Shown here: in pieces, positions 43,506-55,714 of the stretch
Numbering within the stretch: the stretch's first letter is position 1
Layout of the letters: each line of letters begins with the position of its first letter
Source: Ascaphus truei
Lineage: Eukaryota; Chordata; Amphibia; Anura; Ascaphidae
NCBI GenBank assembly: GCA_036426205.1
Contig: CM071568.1
Coordinates: 51,682,040-51,746,039 of the forward strand
Length of the DNA stretch: 64,000 nt
Reading direction: 5' to 3'
Made by a program: the position numbers and the translations under genes
The notes under the pieces: model-generated
The model's database searches: none
What the model was told of the DNA's origin: nothing
Seen by the model: the letters and a program-made list of their open reading frames with translations, nothing else

Positions 43506-44779
43506 GCTGTTCACCTCCAATTTGATAGATGGTTCGATAAAGAAAGAAGAGAGATTAGTACATCTTTGGGAACCATTCTGGCTTGATGCGCAGTTTTTTT
43601 TGTTTGTATGATCTTAAACTTCCCAGGCTGCCTGAAAAACATGTCCCGAACCGTCTGGGGAAAGGTGCAACTCCTTTTCTTATATAAATAAGGGACCCGA
43701 CAAGGCGGGACTGGGACCGACCTGATGGGGTGGGCGGAGTTTGAACGCACAGCGCAACGACACCGTAGATAGTTAACTGGGGGACCGCACCCTAGGCTGA
43801 ACCAAGATATGAATCGGTGGAGCAGCGCGTTGAGCCGCGCTGGCGTGATGCTCACGATGATCAAGCATGAGCGATTTCATGCCGATGCAGGCGAGCCAGC
43901 GTACCGCCGATCGGGAGGGGGGGCGAGTGGAGCGGTCGCGTGAGGGCCAATCGCGCCCAGCGACGCACCGACACCACCAAGTCGTCACGGCACCGTTGAC
44001 GAGTGGAGCTGTGCTATAGGCTGTTTGGATGGTTTTCAGCGACAGCGCGCTGAAAACAGCTTGTGTGCTCGGCAAAAAAATCAACTCGTCAGCATCGGCT
44101 GCGGAACGCTCGCGGGAGTCCCCTCTATAAAGACATTCTTCATGTCCTCATCCTTAAGGCTGCGGCGCCGATGCGCGCGTCATGGTGAGAGTGAGTTGAG
44201 TATCACCGTCTCCAAGCTAGTGAGCAGATCGGTGTCCTGGCTCATTTTTTAGAGCAGGAGTGGGGGCGTGGGGCATATCAGCGTCGCTCTCTCTCTTCTT
44301 CACCCCCCCCCCCCCCTCAGCAATTAACCGTGGGATAATGTGCCGCCAAATACCTAATGCAAGTACTTTACACTTTGGCAGGAGGCACGTTACTTGTCGT
44401 AGGGCCTGCAACTATCCTGAACCCTTCACTGGCTTTTGCTGGACCTCCACTGACCCATATTACGTTCCGCACTTTCTGCATAAGGGTACTTCCAGGCCAG
44501 TAGAACCCACACCGCTTCCCCCCCGCACGGTCTAGGCACCCAATACCGTAGGGCTACACAGACCCCTTCACCACCCGCGCAGGTCCTGGTGGCCCGCTGC
44601 TGCCGGCGTAGCGAAGGGTGCTTCCAAGAACGCACCAAGAAGCTTTGTGGTACTGGCCGGGAATAGTGACCATGGCGGATTTGTGCTTTCGGATGCTTGT
44701 TCGGATGGCACTTCCACAAAGGTACGTGAGTTTCACCCCGGCACACGTCGAGAGGCCAACGTTCTAATGGTTACAGTAC
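43506..44779. other. CpG-rich unclassified segment with a short hairpin
   Basis: 43700-44240 is GC- and CpG-rich against AT-rich neighbours. A perfect 9-bp stem TTTTCAGCG/CGCTGAAAA with a 6-base loop sits at 44033-44056. A C-run (44304-44318) follows. Several overlapping open frames show no known domain. It may be a GC-rich DNA transposon; no ends were identified. Confidence 0.4.
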
Positions 44780-45946
44780 ACTATATTGAATGTTTGTAAA
44801 TGTCTTTTTTACAGCGTTTTTCATTGGATGTGTTTTTGAGTTTTTTTGGGGAGAGAGGCACATTGACTGATAATCATATAATTGTACCACTTTAGGGGCG
44901 TGTGATTACTACATCTTTATGTTATGACATATTTTGGGGGGCATTTGTCTGGCTTGGTATGCTGTTGTTTTTTTCATTACAGTTTATATGTGGAGGGTTT
45001 TTTTTTCAAATTTTTGGGGGTTTTGGGGGTTTTGGTTGTTTTTTCCTGCTTGATGGTAATCAAATGTTTGCGATTGTTGTTCTTTTTATTAATGTTATAT
45101 TATGTTTTGCTAGGTTTAATTGGTTGATTTCAGGAATTGTTGGTGGAATGTATTTCTTTGTTAGTTAAGGTTGGCACTTAATTCATTGATGTGTATTAAA
45201 TAGATTGGTTAAATTGGTTAATGTTACTAGTATTTGTTTGAGTTGGTTTAGATAATGATTAGGTTGATTGGTTACTGTTTGAAAAGAATTACGAGTTGTT
45301 TTAGGAATGAATTGTTTGATGGTTAATGGTTTACATTAATTCATTGTTGATGTTGTGATGCTGTATCATTGGATATTTAGCTGGCTATGTTGTTATTGGT
45401 GAAGTGTGTTTTTTTGGACGTTAGTTTATTATTGTGTGTCTGGTGCATTACTGTATTTAATTAGGGTGCCCAATGAGTGCTATAGAGGATTATCATGACC
45501 ATATTATTATTATTATATATGGTGGATTGATTTTACACTATACTACTCAATGGGACAGGGTGGGTAGTCAGTCCGGGGTTGGGTGCTTAGGTCTCCAGTG
45601 GTGGTGAGGGGCAGGGTGGGTTAACCTCTTAATGACTATAGCGTTATTAACCGCTAGGTGATTAAGGGGTGGGGCCATTAGAATGTCTATTATGTATATT
45701 GCTTTCTGGCAACGGAGGACAGAGGGGAGCCGCTTGGTAGTGGTAAGTATAACTGATTTAGTTACTTTATTAGGTATGATAAGTGCAGTGTTTAATAATA
45801 ATGGGCAAATAATCTATTATCCATATTGGATAATAGTTCTTTGGACCATTACTGCTACTTATGGGTGTAGGTGGAGGGGGGGGGCGGTATGTGATGTTTA
45901 TTAAATCTTTTTTTTAATATACATTTCGTTCATAGTGTAGAGGGGA
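44780..45946. other. G/T-rich low-complexity segment
   Basis: From 44780 to about 45450 the plus strand is dominated by T and G (GGTTAATGTTACT, TTGGTTTAGATAATGATTAGG and similar) with few C. The hydrophobic open frames (for example 44902-45168) come from that composition. At 45625-45672 GTTAACCTCTTAATG and CTAGGTGATTAAGGGGT form a weak dyad. No gene was recognised. Confidence 0.5.
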
Positions 45947-46180
45947 GGGGTCTCCGGGAGATGAACCACTGGTGTTTAATGGACCGGGGAACCCCCAGCT
46001 TCCCGAGATTACAGGCCCTTTATGGGGTGCCGTATCCCTCTGCATTTAAAGGTCCCGCATTCATGTGACGGGAATTTCAAAGCATGGAGATACCGGCACC
46101 TCCGTAAGGGCCGTGTTATCTCGGGAGAGGCAGGGGGTCCTGGACCTGACAACCACTGCGGTTAAGCTCGGGAGGACCCC
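45947..46180. mobile_element. ~235-bp palindromic MITE-like element
   Basis: The outer arms GGGGTCTCCGGGAG and GGTTAAGCTCGGGAGGACCC are imperfect inverted repeats, with the inner pair TTCCCGAGATTACAGGCCC and GGGCCGTGTTATCTCGGGA. The arms are about 60-70 bp. No target duplication was confirmed. It is likely a non-autonomous inverted-repeat element. Confidence 0.55.
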
Positions 46181-49100
46181 TGCACATCTACACTATGAAA
46201 GAAATGTATAGGTAAAAGAAAATAATTTTCGTGGTGAGCATTCAGAGCAGTCTCTCTGCCAGCAGAAATGTAATCGCTAGTTTTTGGGAATTTTATGATC
46301 GGGTAATGCGGCTTCGTGTGGAGTGGCTCCTATGGCGCGAGGAAGGTGGAAGGAAAGCGAATCTTTGTGGTGTTTGTTCAAACAGGAAATCTCACAGAGA
46401 AGGTGACAAGAAGCAAACAAAAAAAACACTGGACAATAGTGATTACCTGTGGGGCTCATGAATAGACCATATCGGGGGCAACGATATACAGAGCATTTAT
46501 TGGTTTTTAAAACAATGTAACCTCAATTGACATAAAAACATGATATAATTAATAAACAGTGACTTTTCTGACGCTAGAACAAGGAAATCGTGTCTTCTGC
46601 TGTTTTCTTTTTAGAATTGTGCTTCAGCGCGTGCTTGAAAGAAGCTATTTGCTACGCCGTTAGAGTTAAAATTGAAATCCTACTCACCATCATGAGTAGG
46701 ACAATGTACAGTGGTTCGGGGTCTTTTGCAGGGGGTGAGCGCGCTTGCCAGGGGGTGGCAGGGAACGTCCTACTTTCGGATGCGGGGGGGAGTGTTGCGA
46801 GGTCCTCGTGGTGTTTGTCTGCCGACAGAGGGTTTCACCGTCTCCTCCCGCTGACTTGGCTAGAGCGTCTGGTTTTTGGTTAACCGCTGACGCGTATTTT
46901 TGTCCCTGGTAAGACCCAAGAATCATTTCTTACGCGTCTTCGCAACTCCTCAATACTGGGTTTCTTCAGTCAGGGAATGTCATGATACATGGGATTATGC
47001 TTCCTTTGAAACCCTTGGTAGTATTCAAATTGTAATGGTTAAATTTGATAGGGAACGCCCAAATCAAGTCCAATAAAGTCTTAAGGAGTGTCCTGTCTTA
47101 CTGTAGCAGTGTAGGACACAAAATAAAGCAAATTAAAGCAATAATAAGATGGAATAACAGGTTTTGCACCTAAACCGTTGTTTGCATTAACAGTTACACC
47201 TCGGTGGATAAGGAATATATAGGATGGATACAGAAGGGGGTATGCATGTCGACAGGTTCGTTTTTGCATATTATCATAATTAGTTGTGAAAGACCTAATT
47301 ACACATAACGCATGTTTGTTCCATCCAAAGTCAGATGTTCATGGCCTTAATAGCAATTTCACCCATAATGGTACATGTAACCATATATGTCTAACAGTCA
47401 CTTATTAATGGGAAAATGTTGCAGAAGTATAATTTTAATAAGGGAATTTTTTAGCTCAGTTGGATGGAAAATACCATGGTTAGTGCTTAAAAAACCTATA
47501 ATATTGCTGTATTCATTGATCCATGTTATTAACAACAGATATGCAACAAACTTTTTACAAAAATTAAGAGATAGAAGAGAACCACAACTTTTTATTTTTT
47601 CCTATGATATACTCATTGGTCTGAATTCTTATGCAGACAAAGAATATATATTCCTTACTTAGTGATCTGGTGTGTGTTTGTCATGACTTACTTTAAACAT
47701 AAGAAAAATTTAATAATTATAATATGCATTTTAGATTTATTCCATAACCTTTAAATGTGAGTTTAGGGGTTGATATTGAGGCTACAGAACTTAGAGTAAA
47801 TGTCCTTTTGGAGAATTTGCTTCGGAGAGGGAAACATTTCGGTGGGGGTCAGTTAGTTAAATCTACAGTACCGTGAATTACGTTTGTATCATTAATGTGA
47901 TAATAGTGTTATTTACCAAAACTAATTTATTTGATGACTGAATAATGAACTTTATTATTGTGTAATATGATTAAAATAAGTTTAATTGCTTATGAAGTAT
48001 CTATTTAAAGTAATATTATGAATATTTATGGATATTTTAGTGCAGAAATTGTGATTTATTGTGATGTGTGTGCAGGCAATATCATAGTGGCTGTGTTTGT
48101 CGGCGGACAAGGTGAAAGGGCACTCAGCCAACTGTGCAATTTTAATATTTAAGAATGATGTCCATACAAAATTCGACATCAACCCAAGTGGATTGAGGTG
48201 TTTTTTTAATGCAAAAACTCCTGTTAGCGACTTCTTTCTGGAAAATGGTATATTAGTTTATCCTCTCCATCTTTTGCAGAATGTTGGCACTCTCATAGCA
48301 TGCATTTTGGAGACCGGTCAGGACTTTGTGAATTGTGTTGTCATTTGAAGTGGAGAGACACATTGTGATGCCTCCCAGCCTCTTTTGATGTTTGTCCAAT
48401 GTGTTCTCCAAGTCTGCCGTTGTAATGTTCTGCCAGTGCGGCCTCCATATTGCAGGCCACACGGCAGGTTCTAACAAGTATGGCATATTGGACTATGACA
48501 CCATCATAAGTGATCTGATTAGGGTGGTCTTCTTTTCAGTGTGTTGTTGGAAAATACTGTTTAGTTTTTAATGATGAATTGACATGCGTATGCATTTAGC
48601 GCACGATGGGAAATACCCGTAACTGTATCCGCTATTGTTGTGTGCATCTTACTGAAAGGGACAGGCGGTGAAAGTTTTTTGTTTTCAGATTAGTTGCTTT
48701 CCTGAAATAAATCTACGGTTTAGTCTTCAGAAATTCTTTCAGGCTTTTGTCCTGCCCGGAGAAATAAGAAGTGCCCCAGTACTTTCAAAGGTTTACATAT
48801 CTGTGGTCGCAAAGCGAAACTATATTTGTTGATGAAAGCAACTGTCTCCACATTTGTATTTCGTTTTTTGTTGTTTTGGGTTAGTATATGCCAACAGGTT
48901 GACATGTCATGGACTTTTACAGTCGTATTGCATTATCAAGTGGCTGTTGTTTATACTTCTCGATCGAGAATTTTTGTTTTAGTTCATGGGCCCTGGATGT
49001 TCAAGACTAGAGGGTCTGTGCCAGTTACGTTTAAGCCGACCAGTTGTCTTTTGGAATGTTTTTAATCCATATTAGGATATGATGGCTTACTGGCAAGTAG

Positions 49101-50239
49101 GTAGGGTTAGCCTGAATGGTTTTGTAATAGGTTTAGTTTTAAGGATGTGTTTTCTAGGTAAATCTGCAAGTCCAAAAAACATCGAAATGACAGTGTTGCT
49201 GTCCTTACAGTAACGGGTCAGGTTTCTATCATTGCGTGTTGAGATATGATTTAAATGTTTCTAGTTCGCTAGCTGTACATCTACCATATGAATACGACCG
49301 TGTCTATGTAGCACCAATAGTGACTAGATCGCCCCAGTTACGCTATTTGGAACCAGATGGTGTATCCTAGCTCCCATTACCCATATTAAAGGTTTCGCGT
49401 AACTGGGAGCGAATTAGTACCAGGCACGGTGCACATGTCTGAAGATAGATTGTCTTTGTAATGAAAAATAGGTTATGTCTTAGAATGTATTCAATTGATT
49501 CAACAAGAGCTGAATAGCGTTATCTGGGCATTGATTGGATTCGTTCTCTAATGTATGTTCTAGTGCTTAGCACCTTTGTTAGTGAAGATTATAGTGTAAC
49601 AGAGAAGTTTCCGTCTGCGAGTGACTAAATATAAGTCCGATTGCCATTGCTTAAATCACTCCGGATTTGCAGGATTCGTGTTGTGGTATTCGTAGATGTG
49701 AGGAGACGTTCAACGACATATTTTGTAGGTGATGTCAATATACTCAGTTAATGCTGAAAGTAATATGATACTATGGCCGATAGTTATAGGGCGACGGGGT
49801 GGTGGTATCATGAGTCTTTGTAGAATAGCTTTGGTAATTCATATAGAAGATAGGGATTTCTGGATGTAAATTATATAAAAATTTCATATTCCCTATCTCC
49901 TATGACTCCGTCATTTACGGTCCTCCAGCCGTAGTTTTCGTGTCTCTGATATTTTGATGTTAGGATACAATGTCCCGGGATATAGGTATCCTGGTCATCA
50001 AGAATGCGTTCTTGACTCCGCAATGTAGTCATGGCCGCATCCATGACTACAATGCCCCTCCCTTGCCGCCCGATTTTATCACTATTGTGTTGTTGCTTTT
50101 TAATTGTGTTATTGATTGTTGCTCTTCATAGACTCAAATTATCTTTTTTTTGTCTCTTTCTTCGAAATTTGTCTCTCCAAGCTGCTGTGCCATTCTGAGA
50201 ATGATTAACTAGGTTGCCCCTAGCAAATTTGGGGGTAGA
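46181..50239. other. Spacer with no recognised gene
   Basis: Mostly AT-rich sequence. A 77-codon minus frame at 48253-48486 (HWQNITTADLENTLDKHQKR) looks protein-like but I cannot assign it. Imperfect dyads occur at 49348-49425 (GCTCCCATTAC with GTAACTGGGAGC) and at 50023-50051 (TGTAGTCATGG with CCATGACTACA). 46690-46880 is GC-rich with no recognised content. Confidence 0.4.
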
Positions 50240-51525
50240 ATGTTGATGTGGGTGACTGACTGACTGGGTGGGTGACTGACTGGGTGGGTGACTTAATGAC
50301 TGGGTGGGTGACTGACTGGGTGGGTGACCTAATGACTGGGTGGGTGGGTGGGTGACTGACTGACTGACTGGGTGGGTGGGTGACTGACTGACTGGGTGGG
50401 TGACTGACTGACTGACTGGGTGAGTGACTGAATGGGTGAGTGGGTGACTGACTGGGTTACTGAGTGACTGACTGGGTTACTGAGTGACTGACTGGGTTAC
50501 TGAGTGACTGACTGGGTGAGTGGGTGACTGACTTGGTGAGTGGGTGACTGACTGGGTGAGTGGGTGACTGACTGGGTGAGTGGGTGACTGACTTGGTGAG
50601 TGGGTGACTGACTGGGTGAGTGGGTGACCGACCGGGCTGGGTGATTGACTGGGGTGGGTGACTGACTGGGATGGGTGACTGACTGGGGTGGGTGACTGAC
50701 TGGGGTGGGTCACTGACTGGGTGTAGAATGGGACAAATACATTAGGAATAACTGTAGACAGCATAAAAAATTGTTACGGCAGGGTGGGGGGGAGGCACAC
50801 TCTCCCATGCACACACACACGCATACACACACACACACACATACACACACACACCACCCATTGCAACACACACACAGCACACAACAAACGCCATACACAT
50901 ACCACACACACACACACACCACACCCATGAAACACACACACACAACACACCCATGCATACACAATACGACAGGGGGACAGAAAGAGGAAGGAAAGGACGC
51001 GCGACCCGAGCAACCACCACTGCCACGCTCGCCCCCCCCCCCCCCATGACCATTTCCAGCCCGCAGGTGAAGCCGGGACAGGGAGAGAAGGGGGAACACC
51101 CCCCACATACCATCTCCTGCCCCGTGCGGGGATCGGCGGGAAGCCAGGGTAAGCGGGGACATGGAGAGAAGGGGGGAACACCCCCACTACCATCTCCTGC
51201 CCCGGGCGGGGAGTAAGGAGGCTTGCAGGGAAGGAGCAGAGGGGCCGCAAGATGGAGGATTGGAGAGTACTTACTCTCCAACAGATCTCCGGCCAGAAAG
51301 AATGGCCGCTCCTTGGGGGCGGCTCATAAAGCCTGGGAGAGCACGCCAATCAGCTGTCAGGTAGGGTTTTTTTTTTTTTTGTTTTTTTCAGCGCGAGCAG
51401 GGACAATTTCAGCGCGAGCAGGGAAATTTAAAAAAAAAACACCATGTGCTGCTTGGGGCCCAATTTACTAGCCCAGAGGTTAAATCCACGCCCCGGGCGT
51501 GTAATATATGGATTGTCGAACATTG
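50240..51525. mobile_element. Partial copy of the CAGTGTTCGAC-type element
   Basis: Repeats the order of 16735-18733: a GTGACTGACTGG array (50240-50720), AGAATGGGACAAATACATTA and GACAGCATAAAAAA, a CA tract (50808-50960), GC minisatellite units (51040-51215), the word AAGATGGAGGATTGGAGAGT, CTCATAAAGCCTGG and the end GGATTGTCGAACATTG next to a TA run. The left half, with the other terminus, is missing. The minisatellite and CA-derived open frames are artefacts. Two copies of an AGCGCGAGCAGGGA unit flank a T-run near 51375-51425. Confidence 0.78.
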
Positions 51526-51530
51526 TATAT

Positions 51531-51574
<44 letters not shown>

Positions 51575-51580
51575 AATTAA
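51526..51580. repeat. TA microsatellite
   Basis: TATATATA run directly next to the element end, the same setting as at 14464-14475 and 18733-18747. Confidence 0.95.
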
Positions 51581-51990
51581 AATGTAGATTCCTTACCAGG
51601 CAGACCAGGAGTCCAAGACCACGCAGCAAGAACCGAGACAGCACTCAGATTGATATCAAATATAAATGTATTGAAAAAAAAGGCACATACAACCCATACA
51701 TTTTTTGTGCAGAATTGTGCAAATGTCTTTAAATATGCTGCGACATTATTTTGTGACCAGAATTGCACATTTACCCTGCTCTGCGAGCTTGGATAATAAA
51801 TTTGCCCTCTCCTATAATGTTAAATCTTCTTAACATTTTTTTACATACTTAACTTAAAAATTGAGGCAAGAGAATTTATTTCAGCTTTATTTCACTTGAC
51901 CCCAATATGTCCTAACACAGGGGTGTGCAAACCTTTTTCTTTGCGCTCCGCTGCCTGCTCTTCCCCCCCTGCTTGAACCACCCCCTCTCT

Positions 51991-53410
51991 TTTTTTTTCA
52001 ACCAAAAAAGTTTTTATTGAGTGCATGGTACAATAATCACATTATCTTCCAACCCATTGTCTTATACAAAAGTACCCACAACAACTCATATTATAAGTAG
52101 ATTCACAAAAGACATACCGGGGTGACAAACAGACCAACAAGACGTACCGACATACTACACCAGGGGGGAGGGAGGGTGGGGGGGGGGGTTGCCACAGAAC
52201 GATTTCAATTCAGCTGGGCTCATCCTAGCGGCTACGGTGCTCGCTGAATTCTGGACTTCTTGGGCTTTGAGGACATCTGGTCCGAAAGATCTCACCGTGA
52301 CTGCAGTCTTTGCGTTGGCTTCAGAGCTCTTCTGATGTATCTTGGCCTTGCTTATCCTTTTCTCTACCCAACTCGGTTATCCTCTTAGTTTGATAAGAAT
52401 CTATGTCTCCTTGTCCTCTACACTTCATCCAAGGAGAACGTGCTTACCTCTATTAAAGCAGTATGTTGGAGGCATTGACCCCTGGGAGATCGTTCAGGTC
52501 TAGCCATGGTGACCAGACTTTTAGAAAATTTGTGCCGGTGTCGTTAACCAGACTCGTTAACTGTTCCATCCGGCAAACGTGCCAAATTCGATTTCTGATT
52601 TTTGGGATATTTGGTAGATCCGGTTGCTTCCACAATGCTGCGAGTTCGCACCTCAGGGCAGTTGCAAAATGTGCAATTAATTTGTGCTCCGACCTGTTTA
52701 GCCCCGGGGTGCCTCTGGCCAGCAGAAACAACCAGGGGTCTAAAGGAATCGTGCAGTCGAGAATTCTCTGAAGCCAATATCTGATCTCCTCCCAGATTGG
52801 GAGAACCTTGGTGCAGCCCCACAGCATGTGTAGCAAGTCTGCCTGCTCCCCACATTGTTTAGGGCACAATGGGGGGTAACCTCTGACAAACTTTGATAAT
52901 CGTGTTGGAGTCAGATACCACCTCATTAGGACTTTATACGCGTTCTCCTTTAATGTCGTGCAAATCGAGCTCTTAGCTGCCGCCAAGCTGATTTGATCCC
53001 AGTCTTTGTCCTCTAATGTGTCTCCTAGATCTCTTTCCCATCTGTTCCTATATTTTAATGTCACATCAGCGTCAGGAGTCGGACAGACCACCGCTTTATA
53101 CATTGTAGAGATAAGTCCCTTGGTTCCTGTTCCAGTAGAACAGAGCTGTTCAAAATTGGTGCGTTTAGCACGAATGGGAAATTTATCATAGAAAGCTCTT
53201 AGCTGGAGGTATCTAGAGAATTCTGAATTTGGAATCGATTTTTCAGACTTAATTTGCTCAAACGGTTTGATAGATATTCTACCCTCTAGGTGTCGAAGGC
53301 GAGTATAGCCCTTCTGTGTCCATGTAATAAAATCTCTCTTCTGCAGGCCCGGAGCGAAATCAGGGTTTCCCAAAATTGGGGTCATCAAGGAGTGTTGTCT
53401 CATCAAGACA
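51991..53410 (-). mobile_element. 5'-truncated L1-type LINE
   Basis: Direct repeats ACCACCCCCTCTCT at 51977-51990 and 53411-53424 are a perfect target-site duplication. The minus strand ends with AATAAAAAC (about 52010-52018) followed by an A-rich tail (T-run at 51990-51998 on the plus strand). The 5' end is cut inside ORF2. This is the classic structure of target-primed retrotransposition. The 3' UTR is about 52000-52452. Confidence 0.9.
52453..53410 (-). pseudogene. L1 ORF2 C-terminal fragment (open frame)
   Basis: About 319 codons of the L1 ORF2 C-terminus, downstream of the RT, remain open without a stop. The words NAYKVLMRWYLTPTRLSKF and PLCPKQCGEQADLLHMLWGC match the conserved region with the cysteine-histidine (C-x3-C...H-x4-C) motif, followed by LPIWEEI and DPWLFLL. 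The frame reads on through the 5' junction into hAT sequence to an ATG at 53505, giving a 350-codon frame whose first 31 codons are from the hAT element. The RT and endonuclease are absent, so it cannot move by itself. Clean reading over 950 bases suggests that the insertion is fairly young. Confidence 0.88.
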
Positions 53411-53740
53411 ACCACCCCCTCTCTTAACTTCTCTCCTGCATCGACGGTGTTATTTGACGTCACAACGTCATGTGACGTCACGTTGCCATGGCAATGCGTT
53501 GTCATTTTACCCTGCAGATTAATTTAACGACGCGTTGTCATGGCGATGCGTCCCCAGAAGCCGGTTGAGAGCAGGTAAGAGGGAGTTACAGAGGCCTCGT
53601 GTGCTCCCCCGGCATTTAATTTAAATGTTGTGGGGAAGAGCGCAGGGCCACTGTAAGTGCCGCGTCCAACCCCCCCAGAAAATCTTGCATCCCCCCTGGG
53701 GTGGGAGCGCCCCCCAGTTTACAAAACCCCTGTTTTAACA

Positions 53741-55465
53741 TATACATATTATTACAATTGAAAAAAATGTTGTTCAGTTATATTTAATGTGACTTATTTT
53801 ATAAAGTGCAATAGTGCCAATCACAGTTTTATATGAATCAAAAATCATATTACTGTATAGAAATGACCCGGTTCCTCCCAACATGGGGAACCTATTTACT
53901 ATCTAATAGTAATGCTGAGGGTCTGGCTTATATACCAAAGCACCAGTACTATCAAGTACTGTAATTGAAAATACCCTATTTGGGTGTCGTTCTGAAACAT
54001 ATTCCACTCTATCCATGTAAATGGATCTGCCTACCTTCCGCACCCCTATAAGATATATTATTCTCTCCTCTAGGTGATAGAAGGTACTCTTTGCATGAGA
54101 TGTGATGTAGGCTCATATGACCTCTTCCAGCCACTTCTCCCTACTCTCATCTATCTCTTGCATTATGGGTTCTGGCACGTATGGATATTCAAATCCGTGT
54201 GACTGTCAGTACCCAGGACTATGTGTCTTTCAGCCCTGCTGATCTTGGTCAGTCTACGACCTTCTGTCTGACCTGGTAACACCCAGAACAAGGGTTCCTG
54301 CATGGGTGGATCACAGTATCTGAATATTACCCCCTTTGGTTGAACTATCCCCAATGATGTTCTCGCAAGCACATGTGGGTTTGTACTAGTAGGGCCTTGG
54401 GCTATAGGGGGGCAGTACTACTAGGGTCTTGGGCTTCAAGTCTTGGTCAGAGTCATTGGTCATCACCCTGACTGGAAAACAGAGATATGCTCACGATGTG
54501 AGGTTCCGCAACTGGCTGGGGTTTCCGACCGATTACATGGTCCTGGTACTTGCCCATTTCTTTGGGGGAAAATGTTGTCATACTCACTGGATTCACAGCT
54601 TGACCCAGGTGTGCCAGAACATAGTCCATAAAGTGTCTCACGCCAGTGTTTGGTAAAGTGGTACTCACCGGAGCGGGAATCGCCATTCCTCTGATCAGGC
54701 TGCTAGGAACCGCCACCGCTGGGATGCTCCTTCGCTGCTCAGGTCGCACCATTGCTGTCATCGGGACCGGACTCCGCTGGCGCTCGGTGTCACAGGTAAC
54801 GTATGCTTTCACAGTGTCAGTTGGGGTACCCGTCGGTTGGCGAAGCACCACGGATGCACGACAACTGCTTTGACTTGATGAGGGTAGGGACACATCCACT
54901 GGGGAGAGATACTGAAGCACCTCTCTATTGTCTGTGGCAATTAGAAGGCAGCATTCCAGCTCCTGTGCCACTGCCTCTTCACCCCGGGCAGTCAACTTAC
55001 CTGGTTTCTCATAGTCCCTGGACCTTCACTACGGGTCAAGGGCCCCCACAGTATCCCCTGCTCTTCCCCAGCCCTCTAGCAGGACCAGGGGAAAAGGTAA
55101 TCACTCACTCTCCCCCTTATGGAAGAGGAGCAGGGCCTGCCAGTGCACAGCAGCTCTGCGCGAAACCTTGTCTCTCTCAACGGTAGAGAAACTAATGAAT
55201 TTGGGGCTTCAACTCCCTTAAGTACAGTAAGGGGAAGGTACTAGGTCTGAACCCATGATTGAGCAGAACACAGACCTAGTCCCACCCCCACCCCTGTCAC
55301 TCAAGGAAGCTGCCTGTGTGGGGAAAACCCATTATTGTTACTGGCACTACCTGTTCTTACCAGGACTTGCATGCCAGCGAGGGTAGACTAGTAGCTACAC
55401 CAGGCATCACTACATTTACAATGTCAGTCAGATTGCAGTAGTGCAAAATAGGGAAAGTTATAGAG
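53741..55465. other. Spacer with unrecognised minus-strand open frame (54453-54995)
   Basis: 53741-54100 is AT-rich. On the minus strand, 54453-54995 is open for 180 codons, with words such as HFMDYVLAHLGQAVNPVSMT and SFSPKEM-like sequence; a second frame at 54163-54372 lies just downstream. Their length and composition suggest a decayed retroelement gag-like region, but no motif proves it. 55000-55440 has GC-rich, LTR-like sequence without identified ends. Confidence 0.35.
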
Positions 55466-55714
55466 TCTATACCTCCAAGAAGTGATCGAAGATCACACAA
55501 CGTCCATATATACTGTATATGCACTCATTGCAAAGAAAATGAATGGTGAGATGCCAATATCACAGGGAATACCAATATCCCTACTGAGAATTGTTTGCGG
55601 TTAATGGCCCACTGAAACAAATAAGATCAGCCAAACAGCATACATCTCGGATGTGCATATATAGGGGACTATAGGGACTTTGTGTGATCTTCGATCACTT
55701 CTTGGAGGTATAGA
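55466..55714. mobile_element. ~249-bp inverted-repeat MITE
   Basis: TCTATACCTCCAAGAAGTGA followed by TCGAAGATCACACAA (55466-55500) is perfectly repeated in inverted form at 55680-55714. Weaker pairing continues inward through GTCC and TATATA words. The centre has no coding sequence. The flanks are AT-rich and a TA duplication is possible. The perfect 35-bp arms suggest recent activity. Confidence 0.8.

Larger units (their letters stand above)
51918..53732. mobile_element. hAT-like element carrying an L1 insertion
   Basis: The ends CAGGGGTGTGCAAACC (51918) and GTTTACAAAACCCCTG (53717-53732) are inverted repeats of hAT type. The flanking 8-mers TCCTAACA (51910-51917) and TTTTAACA (53733-53740) agree at six of eight positions, the duplication length of hAT transposons. 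After subtracting the 1.42-kb L1 and one copy of the target duplication, the element is only about 0.4 kb, so it is non-autonomous. Its right part has two TGACGTCA palindromes (53455-53462 and 53473-53480) and GC-rich sequence. Confidence 0.78.

Noticed and set aside
50774..51349. Open frames of 150-191 codons on the minus strand
   Set aside because: They cross the CA tract and GC minisatellite of the partial element copy and have no protein family signal.
54453..54995. 180-codon minus frame as a host gene
   Set aside because: No known host domain, followed by a frame change and repeat-like surroundings. Kept only as an unrecognised frame.
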